This document shows positions 1 through 7,216 of a stretch of DNA of 64,000 nucleotides, piece by piece. A model generated the notes under the pieces. That model made no database searches, was not told where the DNA came from, and was given only the letters and a program-made list of their open reading frames with translations. Position numbers and translations under genes: made by a program. Numbering within the stretch: the first letter of the stretch is position 1; each line of letters opens with the position of its first letter. The stretch covers positions 1 to 64,000 of the forward strand of contig NZ_VFEU01000010.1 in assembly GCF_007858255.1 (NCBI RefSeq), in the 5' to 3' direction. This DNA comes from Pseudomonas rhodesiae (GTDB taxonomy: Bacteria > Pseudomonadota > Gammaproteobacteria > Pseudomonadales > Pseudomonadaceae).

Positions 1-158
1 TCGACCCAGGGGAAGGCCGAATATGGGTGATCCAGGTCTTCAATTCGTCGCGGTTCAGGGCGTTCCAGGCTGGGTGATTGATAGGGCACTGGAAGCGACG
101 CGGCGGGTAGACCGCCCGAGATCGAATCGTTCTCGGGGTCAAGGGGGGTGTCGGACAT
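1..158 (-). pseudogene. 5' end of an unidentified gene with a probable frameshift; runs off the left edge
   Basis: An ATG at 158 follows a good AGGAG ribosome binding site and opens a frame beginning MSDTPLDPENDSISGG. This frame stays open to the window edge, but its third-position GC drops to about 55% after roughly codon 15. The +1 frame then looks more like protein (PPRRFQCPINHPAWNALNRD) and has about 76% third-position GC. Losing one base from the G run near 117-119 (minus strand), or from the C run near 142-147, would join the two frames. I do not recognise the product. The frameshift may be real or an assembly error. The annotation rests on only 158 bases. Confidence 0.5.
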
Positions 159-240
159 GATGAATCTCCTGGCTGGGAGCGCGCTCAGGACTGGCGCGTT
201 GTGCAAGGAGAATCAAACCCCCATCCGAGTGGGGTGGGTA

Positions 241-258
241 ACTGTCAGAATTGACAGT
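241..258. promoter_or_regulatory. Inverted repeat ACTGTCA-N4-TGACAGT, possible operator
   Basis: A perfect 7-bp inverted repeat with a 4-base spacer lies about 85 bp upstream of the start of the minus-strand gene at the left edge. It could bind a dimeric regulator. A TTGACA hexamer (251-256, plus strand) overlaps it, but no convincing -10 follows at 16-18 bp. Function is inferred only from symmetry and position. Confidence 0.3.
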
Positions 259-391
259 GGCGACGAACGGCAGCCGTTGGCGTCACGTTGAAGTGATCAA
301 CAACTTCACACTTTCTCTTACAAATTTTTCACGCTTTATTCACATCCCGCGACGTAGGGTGAAGCCTCATCCGTTACAAATGTTGCACATC

Positions 392-421
392 AAGCCCGCC
401 GCCCCAGCGGGCTTTTTTTTT
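392..421 (+). terminator. Rho-independent terminator read on the plus strand, without an annotated upstream gene
   Basis: AAGCCCGC (392-399) pairs with GCGGGCTT (407-414) and is followed by an uninterrupted T run to 421. The T tract is on the plus strand, but the flanking genes (ending at 440 and starting at 158) are both on the minus strand. Either the hairpin serves the minus-strand TetR gene inefficiently, or it ends an unannotated plus-strand RNA arising around 250-350. Confidence 0.7.
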
Positions 422-439
422 GCCTCGAAAAACTACCGT

Positions 440-1192
440 TCAGCGCGACGCTTTAGCGCTTGGCGCCGCAGCCTCTTCACGAATCGCGCGCTGGGTGTCC
501 AGCACTTTGGCCAGGGCGGTTTCCGCTTCAGGGCTCTGCTGCGGTACACGGATCGCTGCCGAGACCAGGGTAATCAGTTTGGCCATGACTTCCGCATCGG
601 TAGCCGGACGGCCGAGGCTCATGGAATTCATCAGCAGGCGCAGCTCGGTGCCGGCCATCACCCCAGAGATCGCCTTGAGAGCAAATTGCAGGCGCACCCC
701 CAGCTCGTTGCGCGGTAAATCCGGCAAGGCCAGGGCGAAGGCTTCGAAGAAGCGCTGGAACACCGGTTGGTAATGCACTTTGAGGTATTCCTGGATAAAC
801 GGCGACGTATCGCTGTAGACGCGCCCCAGGAACCGAATGAACGAGCGCCCTTCTCCACTGGCCGGGTCGCTGCGCTCCAGGCCCATGGCCGGAGCGAAAA
901 GCACGCCGAGCAAGGTGTCGCAGTCCAGCGGGCCATCGGATTCGGCTTCGCAACGTGCCAACAATTCCAGACGCTGTTCGTTGAGCGGTTCCAGGCGCTG
1001 CATCAGCAGGGTTTTCATCAGGGAATCCTTGTCCCCAAAGTGGTAATTCACCGCAGCCAGGTTGACCTGGGCACGCTCGGTAATCTGCCGTAACAAAACC
1101 GCGTCATATCCGTACTTGATGAAGAGAGCCTCTGTCGCATCCAGCAAGCGAGTCTTGGTAACGTTTGGAGCGCTGAGTTTCTTCGCGACCAT
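440..1192 (-). CDS. TetR-family transcriptional regulator, PsrA-like
   Basis: A 250-residue DNA-binding repressor. The N-terminal helix-turn-helix (about residues 12-58) carries the QVNLAAVNYHFGDKDSL stretch typical of the PsrA branch of TetR regulators. The C-terminal ligand domain (about 90-215) is less conserved. I chose the ATG at 1192 because the alternative GTG at 1204 has no ribosome binding site and lies in the AT-rich operator-like stretch. The gene diverges from the ABC/TolC export operon starting at 1548. An identical 11-bp motif, in inverted orientation, sits next to both starts, so it probably represses itself and the exporter. The ligand is unknown. Regulators of this branch often sense acyl or lipophilic compounds. 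Confidence 0.85.
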   Translation of the reverse strand: MVAKKLSAPNVTKTRLLDATEALFIKYGYDAVLLRQITERAQVNLAAVNYHFGDKDSLMKTLLMQRLEPLNEQRLELLARCEAESDGPLDCDTLLGVLFAPAMGLERSDPASGEGRSFIRFLGRVYSDTSPFIQEYLKVHYQPVFQRFFEAFALALPDLPRNELGVRLQFALKAISGVMAGTELRLLMNSMSLGRPATDAEVMAKLITLVSAAIRVPQQSPEAETALAKVLDTQRAIREEAAAPSAKASR

Positions 1193-1206
1193 TAGGGATC
1201 CCACGG

Positions 1207-1439
1207 AAATATTGTTTTAAAAAATAATTTGATTTTTTATACCGGGGCCGTCGTGCGAAAGCAAGCTGTGACACCTTACCGTGGCATTCAAAACCTTACC
1301 GGACGGCTACTTGAGGGCAGACTGAAGGCGTCGGGGCAACCTGCTGAGGATGTGGGGAAAATCATTTCAAAGGGTAAAACCGCTCTATATCCATGGCTGG
1401 CGAAGCCCAGGGAACGCGGTTAGTATTCAAACAATATTT
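1207..1439. promoter_or_regulatory. Divergent promoter region with paired AAACAATATTT operator-like motifs
   Basis: The 355-bp gap between the TetR gene and the export operon holds no convincing gene. AAATATTGTTT at 1207-1217, just upstream of the TetR start codon, is the exact reverse complement of AAACAATATTT at 1429-1439, upstream of the ATPase gene. Both are embedded in A/T tracts in an otherwise GC-rich genome. The inverted pair at the two ends of a divergent intergenic region fits TetR operators, but the AT richness raises the chance of coincidence. A reading frame at 1229-1423 has no family resemblance and is not called. Confidence 0.45.
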
Positions 1440-1547
1440 TAAAAACAAGAAATTAAACCAGTCCGTAACCCGTACCTGTCACCCGCGAATTTGTTACAAC
1501 GCTTTGCTTGGGGATCAGGCACCGTCGAGACTGAAGGCGTAGTCAAG

Positions 1548-2252
1548 ATGACAGGCAACTCCACGCTCCCAGGCTTGATTTCCTTGCACGGCATCGGCAA
1601 ACGCTATCAATTGGCCGGGCAGGAACTGTCCATTCTCAACGATGTATGCCTCTGCATCGCCCGTGGCGACAGCTGCGGCATTCTCGGTGCCTCCGGTTCC
1701 GGCAAAAGTACCCTGCTCAACATTCTCGGCCTGCTGGACCTGCCCAACTGCGGCCAGTACCACTTCGCCGGCCACGATATTTTCAGCGCCAGCCCCGACG
1801 AACTGGCGGCGATCCGCAATCAGCAGATCGGTTTCGTATTCCAGAGCTTCAACCTGCTGCCGCGCCTGAGCGCGCTGGACAATGTCGCCCTGCCCCTGAG
1901 CTATCGCGGCGTGTCGCGCCATGCCTCGGTGGAACAGGCCCTGCGCATGCTCGAACAGGTGGGCCTGGCCGAGCGCGCCCACCATCGCCCCGCCGATCTT
2001 TCCGGCGGCCAGCGCCAACGCGTGGCCATCGCCCGCGCGCTGGTGGGCAACCCGTCGGTGATCCTCGCCGACGAACCCACCGGCAATCTCGACAGCGGCA
2101 CCGCTCAGGACATCATGAACCTGCTGCTGGCCCTCAACCGCGAACAGCAGGTCACCCTGGTCATCGTCACCCACGACCCGCAGATCGCCGAGCGCCTGGA
2201 GCGCAAGATCCTGGTGCGCAACGGTGTGGTGCAAGAGGTTGGGCGCCTATGA
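1548..2252 (+). CDS. ABC transporter ATPase of a MacB/LolD-type exporter
   Basis: A 234-residue nucleotide-binding subunit. It has Walker [10 protein letters not shown] at 47-55, the Q-loop in [13 protein letters not shown] near 97-108, the signature LSGGQRQR from 151, Walker B VILADEP at 171-177 and the THD switch histidine near 208. The [13 protein letters not shown] and DEPTGNLDS strings are characteristic of the MacB/LolD/FtsE family, which drives FtsX-like permeases rather than classical exporters. Start chosen at 1548, with GAAGG about 11 bases upstream; a longer frame from 1491 adds non-family residues. It overlaps the permease gene by an ATGA junction, so the two are translationally coupled. 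The substrate cannot be read from the sequence. Confidence 0.9.
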   Translation: MTGNSTLPGLISLHGIGKRYQLAGQELSILNDVCLCIARGDSCGILGASGSGKSTLLNILGLLDLPNCGQYHFAGHDIFSASPDELAAIRNQQIGFVFQSFNLLPRLSALDNVALPLSYRGVSRHASVEQALRMLEQVGLAERAHHRPADLSGGQRQRVAIARALVGNPSVILADEPTGNLDSGTAQDIMNLLLALNREQQVTLVIVTHDPQIAERLERKILVRNGVVQEVGRL

Positions 2253-3448
2253 GCCTGCGGGTCGAGCAAAGCCTCAGCCAGCTGCTGCATGAAGCCCTCG
2301 TCAGTCTGCGCACCCTGGGCAAGCGCTCGATGCTGGCGCTGCTGGGCATCGTTATCGGCAGTTCGTCGGTGGTGGCGCTGATCAATATCGGCCATAACGC
2401 TTCGGTGGATGCCGCCTTGATCTTCAAGGACATGGGCACCGACACCCTGGTGGTGCAATTCCCCCCCAAGGGCAGCGCTAACGTGCCGATGCGCACGCAC
2501 TTGGACCTGGACGCCGTGCGCCAGGCCGTTCCGGGCATTGCCCATATCGGCGCGCTCAGCCTGTTCAGCGGGCCCATTGTGTTCCATGGGCGCAGCGTCA
2601 ACGCCAACTTCGTCGGTAGCACGCCGGATGTCGCTGCGGCGATGCGCCTGACCTTGCAACACGGCCGCTTCCTGTCGGGCTTCGATGTCAACGAAACCTA
2701 CGCCGTGATCGGCGCCGACGTTGCCCAGGCCCTGAGCGCGCCGGGGGATCCCTTGCGGCTGGGGGACCGCGTGCGCATCAACGACTACCTGTTTCTGGTG
2801 GTGGGCCTGCTGCAGCCCCAGCCACGGGCGATGCTGATGCCGGTGCAGCCCGGCGAGTCGCTGTTTCTGCCCGCCGAGGGCATGCGGCGCATCTACGCGG
2901 CGCCGCAGATCAACAACCTGATCATCCGCGCCGCTGTCGGCCAGGACATGGAACACCTGGCCCGGGCCGCGGCCGACGCCCTGCGCGCCCAACTCACCGA
3001 GCACGATGTCGACATCCAGGTGCCCCAGCAAATGATCGATGGCATGACGCGCCAGAGCCGCACCTTCGCTTACTTGCTGCTGGCCCTCGGCGCGATTTCC
3101 CTGATCGGCGGCGGCGTGGGCGTGATGAACGTGATGCTGATGAATGTCTCGGAGCGCCGCCGCGAAATCGGCATCCGCATGGCGCTGGGCGCGCGGCAGC
3201 GAGATATTCGCAATCTGTTTTTGCTCGAAGCGGTCACCCTCACCGCCGTCGGCGCCCTGTGCGGCGCGGTGCTCGGCATGACCGCCGCCTGGTTGTACGC
3301 CTGGTTATCGGGCTGGGTGTTCGACCTGGCGGCCGCCGCCCTGCCCTTGGGGGTGGGCAGCACATTGTTGGTGGGCCTGTTTTTCGGCATTTACCCGGCG
3401 GTCTCGGCGTCGCGGTTGCAGCCGGTGGAGGCCCTGCGCGATGAATAG
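2249..3448 (+). CDS. FtsX/MacB-like ABC transporter permease
   Basis: A 399-residue inner-membrane subunit. One transmembrane helix (about 28-48) is followed by a long periplasmic region (about 50-270). Three C-terminal helices are separated by the conserved cytoplasmic segment SERRREIGIRMALGAR. The C-terminal ASRLQPVEALR is the FtsX-family coupling signature. Unlike MacB it carries no fused ATPase, which is supplied by the preceding gene. The start codon overlaps the ATPase stop. Together with the following outer-membrane factor and adaptor it should form a tripartite MacAB-TolC-like pump that pushes substrates from the periplasm across the outer membrane. Confidence 0.9.
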   Translation: MSLRVEQSLSQLLHEALVSLRTLGKRSMLALLGIVIGSSSVVALINIGHNASVDAALIFKDMGTDTLVVQFPPKGSANVPMRTHLDLDAVRQAVPGIAHIGALSLFSGPIVFHGRSVNANFVGSTPDVAAAMRLTLQHGRFLSGFDVNETYAVIGADVAQALSAPGDPLRLGDRVRINDYLFLVVGLLQPQPRAMLMPVQPGESLFLPAEGMRRIYAAPQINNLIIRAAVGQDMEHLARAAADALRAQLTEHDVDIQVPQQMIDGMTRQSRTFAYLLLALGAISLIGGGVGVMNVMLMNVSERRREIGIRMALGARQRDIRNLFLLEAVTLTAVGALCGAVLGMTAAWLYAWLSGWVFDLAAAALPLGVGSTLLVGLFFGIYPAVSASRLQPVEALRDE

Positions 3449-4919
3449 ATGGCTGCTGTGCCTCGCCCTGATCAGCCTGCCCGGCATGGCGGCCGACGTG
3501 GTCATCAAACCCTCGGCGCCCAGCACCACCCGCAGCGGCTACGACCGAGGCGTCTCGCTGAAAGCCCAGATCACCGACCTGACCCTGGGCGACGCCGTGT
3601 ACCTGGGCCTGCGCAACAATCCAGCGATCCGCAGCGCTTACCTGCAACGGGTGGCGCAGAAATTCGACTTGCGGGTCGCCGAAGATGTGTTCAACCCCAA
3701 GCTGACCCTCAACAGTTCCTATCGCAGCACCCGCGGTTCGGTCGACAACGCGCGCAATGCCAATGTCACGCCGTCCAGCAGCCTGCTCGGCGAGTACGGC
3801 ACGCGCCTGAGCATGTCCTGGACCCAGCAACTGAACAACGCCGACCGCGCCGGCCGCTACCGCAGCGATGGCCTGGACCTGGCGATCATCCAGCCGCTGC
3901 TGCGCGGTGCCGGCTGGGATGCCACCACCGCACCGCTGCGCCTATCGCGCCTGGCGGAACAGGCCAACCGCCTGAACCTCAAGGCCACCGTTGCGCAGAC
4001 CATCAGCCAGATCATCGCCACCTACCGCGAGCTGCTGCGCGCTCAGGAACAATTGAGCATTGTGCAGGATGCGCTCAAGCGCTCCGGCACCTTGCTGGAA
4101 GTCAACCGGGCCTTGATCGGCGCCGGGCGCATGGCCGAGTTTGAAATCGTGCAGACCGAAGCCGATATCGCCACCCAGCAACTGGGCGTGGAAGAAGCGC
4201 AGAACCAGCTGGACACCAATCGCCTGGCCCTGCTGCGCCTGCTGGCGCTGGACCTGTCCACGCCGATCCGCGCCACCGAAGCCCTGGAGGCCCGGCCCAT
4301 GCAAATCGACAAGCGCCAGGCGTTCAACCTGGCGCAGACCCAACAGCCGGAATACCTCGCCGCCCTGCTCGGCAGCCAGCAAGCCGACCTCAACCTGGTG
4401 ATCGCCAAAGACTCCGGGCGCTGGCAGGTGGACCTGGTGGCCGGCGCAAACCAGATACGTGACACCTACAATAACGACGCCGGCAGCAGCAATAACCGCA
4501 CATGGGACAGCTATGCCGGCGTGCAGGTGCAGATCCCCATCGGGGATATCAGCACCCGCCAGGCCGAAGTGCGCGCGCGCGTGAATGTCGAGGACCAGCA
4601 GGTGCGCATCACCGACGCCCGCCAAGAGCTGGAGCGTAGCGTCAACGATGTGGTGCGCGACCTGGGCACACGCTGGCGCCAGTATGAAATCGCCCAGCGC
4701 GCCGTGGAGCTGTCGCGGCGCAAGATCGAGATCGAACGGGAAAAACTCAGCGCCGGGCGCTCCACCAACTTCCAGGTGTTGAGCTTCGAGACCGACTTGC
4801 GCAACGCTGAAAACGCGCAGCTCAACGCGTTGATCGCTTATCTGAACGCCCAGACCCAGCTCGATCTGACCCTGGGCATGACGCTGGAAAGTTGGGAAAT
4901 TGCCCTCAATGACTACTAA
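3441..4919 (+). CDS. TolC-family outer-membrane efflux protein
   Basis: A 492-residue outer-membrane factor. A signal peptide is visible (MNRWLLCLALISLPGMAADV). Two repeats of the long alpha-helical barrel pattern follow, including LGDAVYLGLRNNPAIRSAYLQ near 50-70 and the closing Q/E/R-rich helices ending DLTLGMTLESWEIALNDY. There is no lipobox, so it is not a NodT-type lipoprotein. The gene overlaps the permease by 8 bases and the adaptor by 11, confirming one operon. It should supply the exit duct for this ABC pump. Confidence 0.9.
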   Translation: MNRWLLCLALISLPGMAADVVIKPSAPSTTRSGYDRGVSLKAQITDLTLGDAVYLGLRNNPAIRSAYLQRVAQKFDLRVAEDVFNPKLTLNSSYRSTRGSVDNARNANVTPSSSLLGEYGTRLSMSWTQQLNNADRAGRYRSDGLDLAIIQPLLRGAGWDATTAPLRLSRLAEQANRLNLKATVAQTISQIIATYRELLRAQEQLSIVQDALKRSGTLLEVNRALIGAGRMAEFEIVQTEADIATQQLGVEEAQNQLDTNRLALLRLLALDLSTPIRATEALEARPMQIDKRQAFNLAQTQQPEYLAALLGSQQADLNLVIAKDSGRWQVDLVAGANQIRDTYNNDAGSSNNRTWDSYAGVQVQIPIGDISTRQAEVRARVNVEDQQVRITDARQELERSVNDVVRDLGTRWRQYEIAQRAVELSRRKIEIEREKLSAGRSTNFQVLSFETDLRNAENAQLNALIAYLNAQTQLDLTLGMTLESWEIALNDY

Positions 4920-6153
4920 TCGAAAAGCCCTGCTGGGCGCTGTGCTGATCCTGCTGCTGGGCGGCGTGGGGCTGGCCCTGCGCAGCCCGGCCTCCGCTCC
5001 CGACGGCACGCCCGAGCAGTGGCTGGCGGTCAAGCCCGACGCGCTGGTGCATGAGATCGGCCTGGTGGGCAAAATCGAGCCCGACACCACGCTTGTGCTC
5101 ACCGCGCCGTTTGACGGCAATGTGCAGGCCAATCTGGTCGAGCAAGGCCAGCGGGTCGAGGCCGGCCAGGTGTTGCTGCGCATGGACCCGGCCACCCTCG
5201 AAGTGCAATTGCGCGATGCCCTCTCCGCCCAACTCAAGGCCCGGCGCACCGTGCAGGAAATGCAGGACTGGGACAGCAGCCCCACCGTCAGCCGCGCCCG
5301 CCGCAGCCTGCGCACCGCGCAGATGAGCGCCGACAACACGCAGCGCAAACTCACCGAAAGCGAGAATCTGTTCAAACGCGGCATCATCCCACGCAACGAA
5401 CTGGACGACCTGCGCCAGCAAGCCCAGCAGCAGCAATTGGACCTCGCTTCGGCCCGCAGCGAACTGCAACAGGCGCTGGAACAGGGCAAGGGCGAATACC
5501 GCCAGATCGCCGATATGGAGCTGACCAACGCCACCGTGAAATACGAAGCCCTGCGCACCCTGCTTGCAGCCCAAGAGGTGAAGGCGCCGTTCTCCGGCAT
5601 CGTGGTACCCGCCCCCGGCAACAACGCCCCGGCCGGTGGTGGCAACGCCAACGCGCCGATCCAGGCCGGCAGCAAGGTCAGCCAGGGCCAGGTGCTGTTT
5701 GGCTTGGCGAATATCGAACGGTTAAAGATCGTCGCCAAGGTGTCGGAGCTGGATATCAACCAACTGCACCAGGGCCAGGCCGTGGAAGTCATGGGCGACG
5801 GGTTCGACGGCGAACGGCTGAAGGGCTCCGTCAGTGTGGTCAGCGGCCTGGCCATCGCCAGCGACACCCAGGGCAGCGCACAGTTTCCGGTGACCTTGTC
5901 GATCCCCACACTCACCCCAGAGCAGCTACAGCGGGTGCGGTTGGGCATGAGTGCGCGGCTGACCATCGTCACTTACAACAATGAACAGGCAATCGTGATT
6001 CCCAGCCAGGCGATTGAGCCGGACATGACGGTGGCGTACCGCGAGGCGATGGATAAACCAGTGCAACGGGTGAAGGTCACCACCGGCCAGTCGACGGCGC
6101 AAGGGGTTGAGGTGTTCGGCCTGAAGCCCGGCCTTGTGAAAATCTCAAAATAA
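4909..6153 (+). CDS. HlyD/MacA-type periplasmic adaptor subunit
   Basis: A 414-residue membrane-fusion protein. An N-terminal membrane anchor (about 8-27) precedes a lipoyl-like half (VQANLVEQGQRVEAGQVLLR, about 75-95). A long coiled-coil hairpin rich in R/Q/L (about 105-200) is followed by the second lipoyl half (VKAPFSGIVVP) and beta-barrel domains. It links the permease to the TolC-like duct. The ATG at 4909 is preferred over the TTG at 4900. The last 318 bases of the gene form the first of three tandem 460-bp units, and two further 3'-end copies follow downstream. It is the last gene of the operon. Confidence 0.9.
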   Translation: MTTNRKALLGAVLILLLGGVGLALRSPASAPDGTPEQWLAVKPDALVHEIGLVGKIEPDTTLVLTAPFDGNVQANLVEQGQRVEAGQVLLRMDPATLEVQLRDALSAQLKARRTVQEMQDWDSSPTVSRARRSLRTAQMSADNTQRKLTESENLFKRGIIPRNELDDLRQQAQQQQLDLASARSELQQALEQGKGEYRQIADMELTNATVKYEALRTLLAAQEVKAPFSGIVVPAPGNNAPAGGGNANAPIQAGSKVSQGQVLFGLANIERLKIVAKVSELDINQLHQGQAVEVMGDGFDGERLKGSVSVVSGLAIASDTQGSAQFPVTLSIPTLTPEQLQRVRLGMSARLTIVTYNNEQAIVIPSQAIEPDMTVAYREAMDKPVQRVKVTTGQSTAQGVEVFGLKPGLVKISK

Positions 6154-6166
6154 ATGAAGAACCACT

Positions 6167-6253
6167 GTGGGAGGGGGCTTGCCCCCGATAGCGGTGGCTC
6201 AGTCAAGAATTGGCCAACTGACACACCGCCATCGGGGTCAAGCCCCCTCCCAC
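6167..6253. repeat. REPIN (two inverted REP sequences), copy 1
   Basis: GTGGGAGGGGGCTTGCCCCC followed by GATAGCGG is matched 40-50 bases later by its inverted partner ending CCCCCTCCCAC. This is the typical P. fluorescens REP doublet. It lies directly after the adaptor stop codon and is carried inside each tandem unit. Confidence 0.9.
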
Positions 6254-6295
6254 ATTAAGTCCTTTGTCAGCTTCTATTAGACCTCTGTCAGCTTC

Positions 6296-6613
6296 GTGGT
6301 CAGCGGCCTGGCCATCGCCAGCGACACCCAGGGCAGCGCACAGTTTCCGGTGACCTTGTCGATCCCCACACTCACCCCAGAGCAGCTACAGCGGGTGCGG
6401 TTGGGCATGAGTGCGCGGTTGACCATCGTCACTTACAACAATGAACAGGCAATCGTGATTCCCAGCCAAGCGATTGAGCCGGACATGACGGTGGCGTACC
6501 GCGAGGCGATGGATAAACCGGTGGAACGGGTGAAGGTCACCACCGGCCAGTCGACGGCGCAAGGGGTTGAAGTGTTCGGCCTGAAACCCGGCCTTGTGAA
6601 AATCTCAAAATAA
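6296..6613 (+). pseudogene. Duplicated 3' fragment of the HlyD-type adaptor gene, copy 2
   Basis: This stretch encodes the last 105 residues of the adaptor in frame, starting at a GTG (VSGLAIASDTQGSAQF...), and ends at the same stop. It differs from the intact gene mainly by synonymous changes plus one Gln-to-Glu (VERVKV instead of VQRVKV). No ribosome binding site or signal sequence precedes it. It is best read as a non-functional duplicate that can serve as a gene-conversion donor for the adaptor C-terminus. Confidence 0.85.
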
Positions 6614-6626
6614 ATGCAGATCCACT

Positions 6627-6713
6627 GTGGGAGGGGGCTTGCCCCCGATAGCTGTGGCTCAGTCAAGAATTGGCCAACTGACACACCGCCATCGAGGGCA
6701 AGCCCCCTCCCAC
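6627..6713. repeat. REPIN, copy 2
   Basis: Same doublet as at 6167-6253, with small changes (GATAGCTG, and ATCGAGGGC in the distal arm). It belongs to the second tandem unit. Confidence 0.9.
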
Positions 6714-6755
6714 ATTAAGTCCTCTGTCAGCTTCTATTAGACCTCTGTCAGCTTC

Positions 6756-7072
6756 GTGGTCAGCGCCTGGCCATCGCCAGCGACACCCAGGGCAGCGCAC
6801 AGTTTCCGGTGACCTTGTCGATCCCCACACTCACCCCAGAGCAGCTACAGCGGGTGCGGTTGGGCATGAGTGCGCGGCTGACCATCGTCACTTACAACAA
6901 TGAACAGGCAATCGTGATTCCCAGCCAGGCGATTGAGCCGGACATGACGGTGGCGTACCGCGAGGCGATGGATAAACCGGTGGAACGGGTGAAGGTCACC
7001 ACCGGCCAGTCGACGGCGCAAGGGGTTGAGGTGTTCGGCCTGAAGCCCGGCCTTGTGAAAATCTCAAAATAA
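6756..7072 (+). pseudogene. Duplicated 3' fragment of the adaptor gene, copy 3 (frameshifted)
   Basis: Third copy of the adaptor 3' end. One G is missing near 6766 (CAGCGCCTGG against CAGCGGCCTGG), so its beginning is out of frame with the rest. From about 6809 it reads as the same C-terminal sequence, including the Glu variant also found in copy 2. Not expected to be expressed. Confidence 0.85.
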
Positions 7073-7085
7073 ATGAAGAACCACT

Positions 7086-7172
7086 GTGGGAGGGGGCTTG
7101 CCCCCGATAGCGGTGGCTCAGTCAAGAATTGGCCAACTGACACACTGCCATCGGGGGCAAGCCCCCTCCCAC
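7086..7172. repeat. REPIN, copy 3
   Basis: Third copy of the REP doublet, followed by two degenerate copies of AGTCCTTTGTCAGCTTCT. It lies between the last adaptor fragment and the convergent end of the FAD protein gene. Confidence 0.9.
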
Positions 7173-7216
7173 ATTAAGTCCTCTGTCAGCTTCTTTTAGT
7201 CCTTTGTCAGCTTCTG

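Larger units (their letters stand above)
5836..7200. repeat. Tandem triplication of the adaptor 3' end plus a REPIN, period 460 bp
   Basis: Units start at 5836, 6296 and 6756, each with the motif GTGGTCAGCG. Each holds the last ~318 coding bases of the HlyD-type gene (the third has one base less), its stop codon, a REPIN and the tail CACATTAAGTCCT...GTCAGCTTC. Units 1 and 2 differ at roughly a dozen positions (about 97% identity); most coding differences are synonymous. Unit 3 lacks one G near 6766. The junction tail TTAGACCTCTGTCAGCTTC resembles the last bases of the downstream FAD gene (TTAGACCGCTGCCAGCTTC at 7217-7235). This suggests unequal recombination between the adaptor gene and that gene end. 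Confidence 0.95.

Noticed and set aside
1229..1423. A 64-codon plus-strand frame between the TetR gene and the export operon
   Set aside because: No ribosome binding site, no recognisable protein pattern and its start lies in the AT-rich operator-like stretch.
1444..1451. AACAAGAA (AAnAAnAA) upstream of the ABC exporter
   Set aside because: It is about 100 nt from the start codon, far from the ribosome binding site, and lies in a simple A-rich stretch.
3942..5972. A 676-codon open frame on the minus strand through the OMF and adaptor genes
   Set aside because: It is antisense to two clearly recognisable genes, has no family resemblance and reflects the low stop frequency of GC-rich DNA. The same applies to long antisense frames at 33217-35130, 34773-37421 and 60005-61681.
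6167..7172. Regularly spaced palindromes that might suggest a CRISPR array
   Set aside because: The repeats are REP doublets inside 460-bp units made of coding sequence; there are no unique spacers of uniform length and no cas genes.
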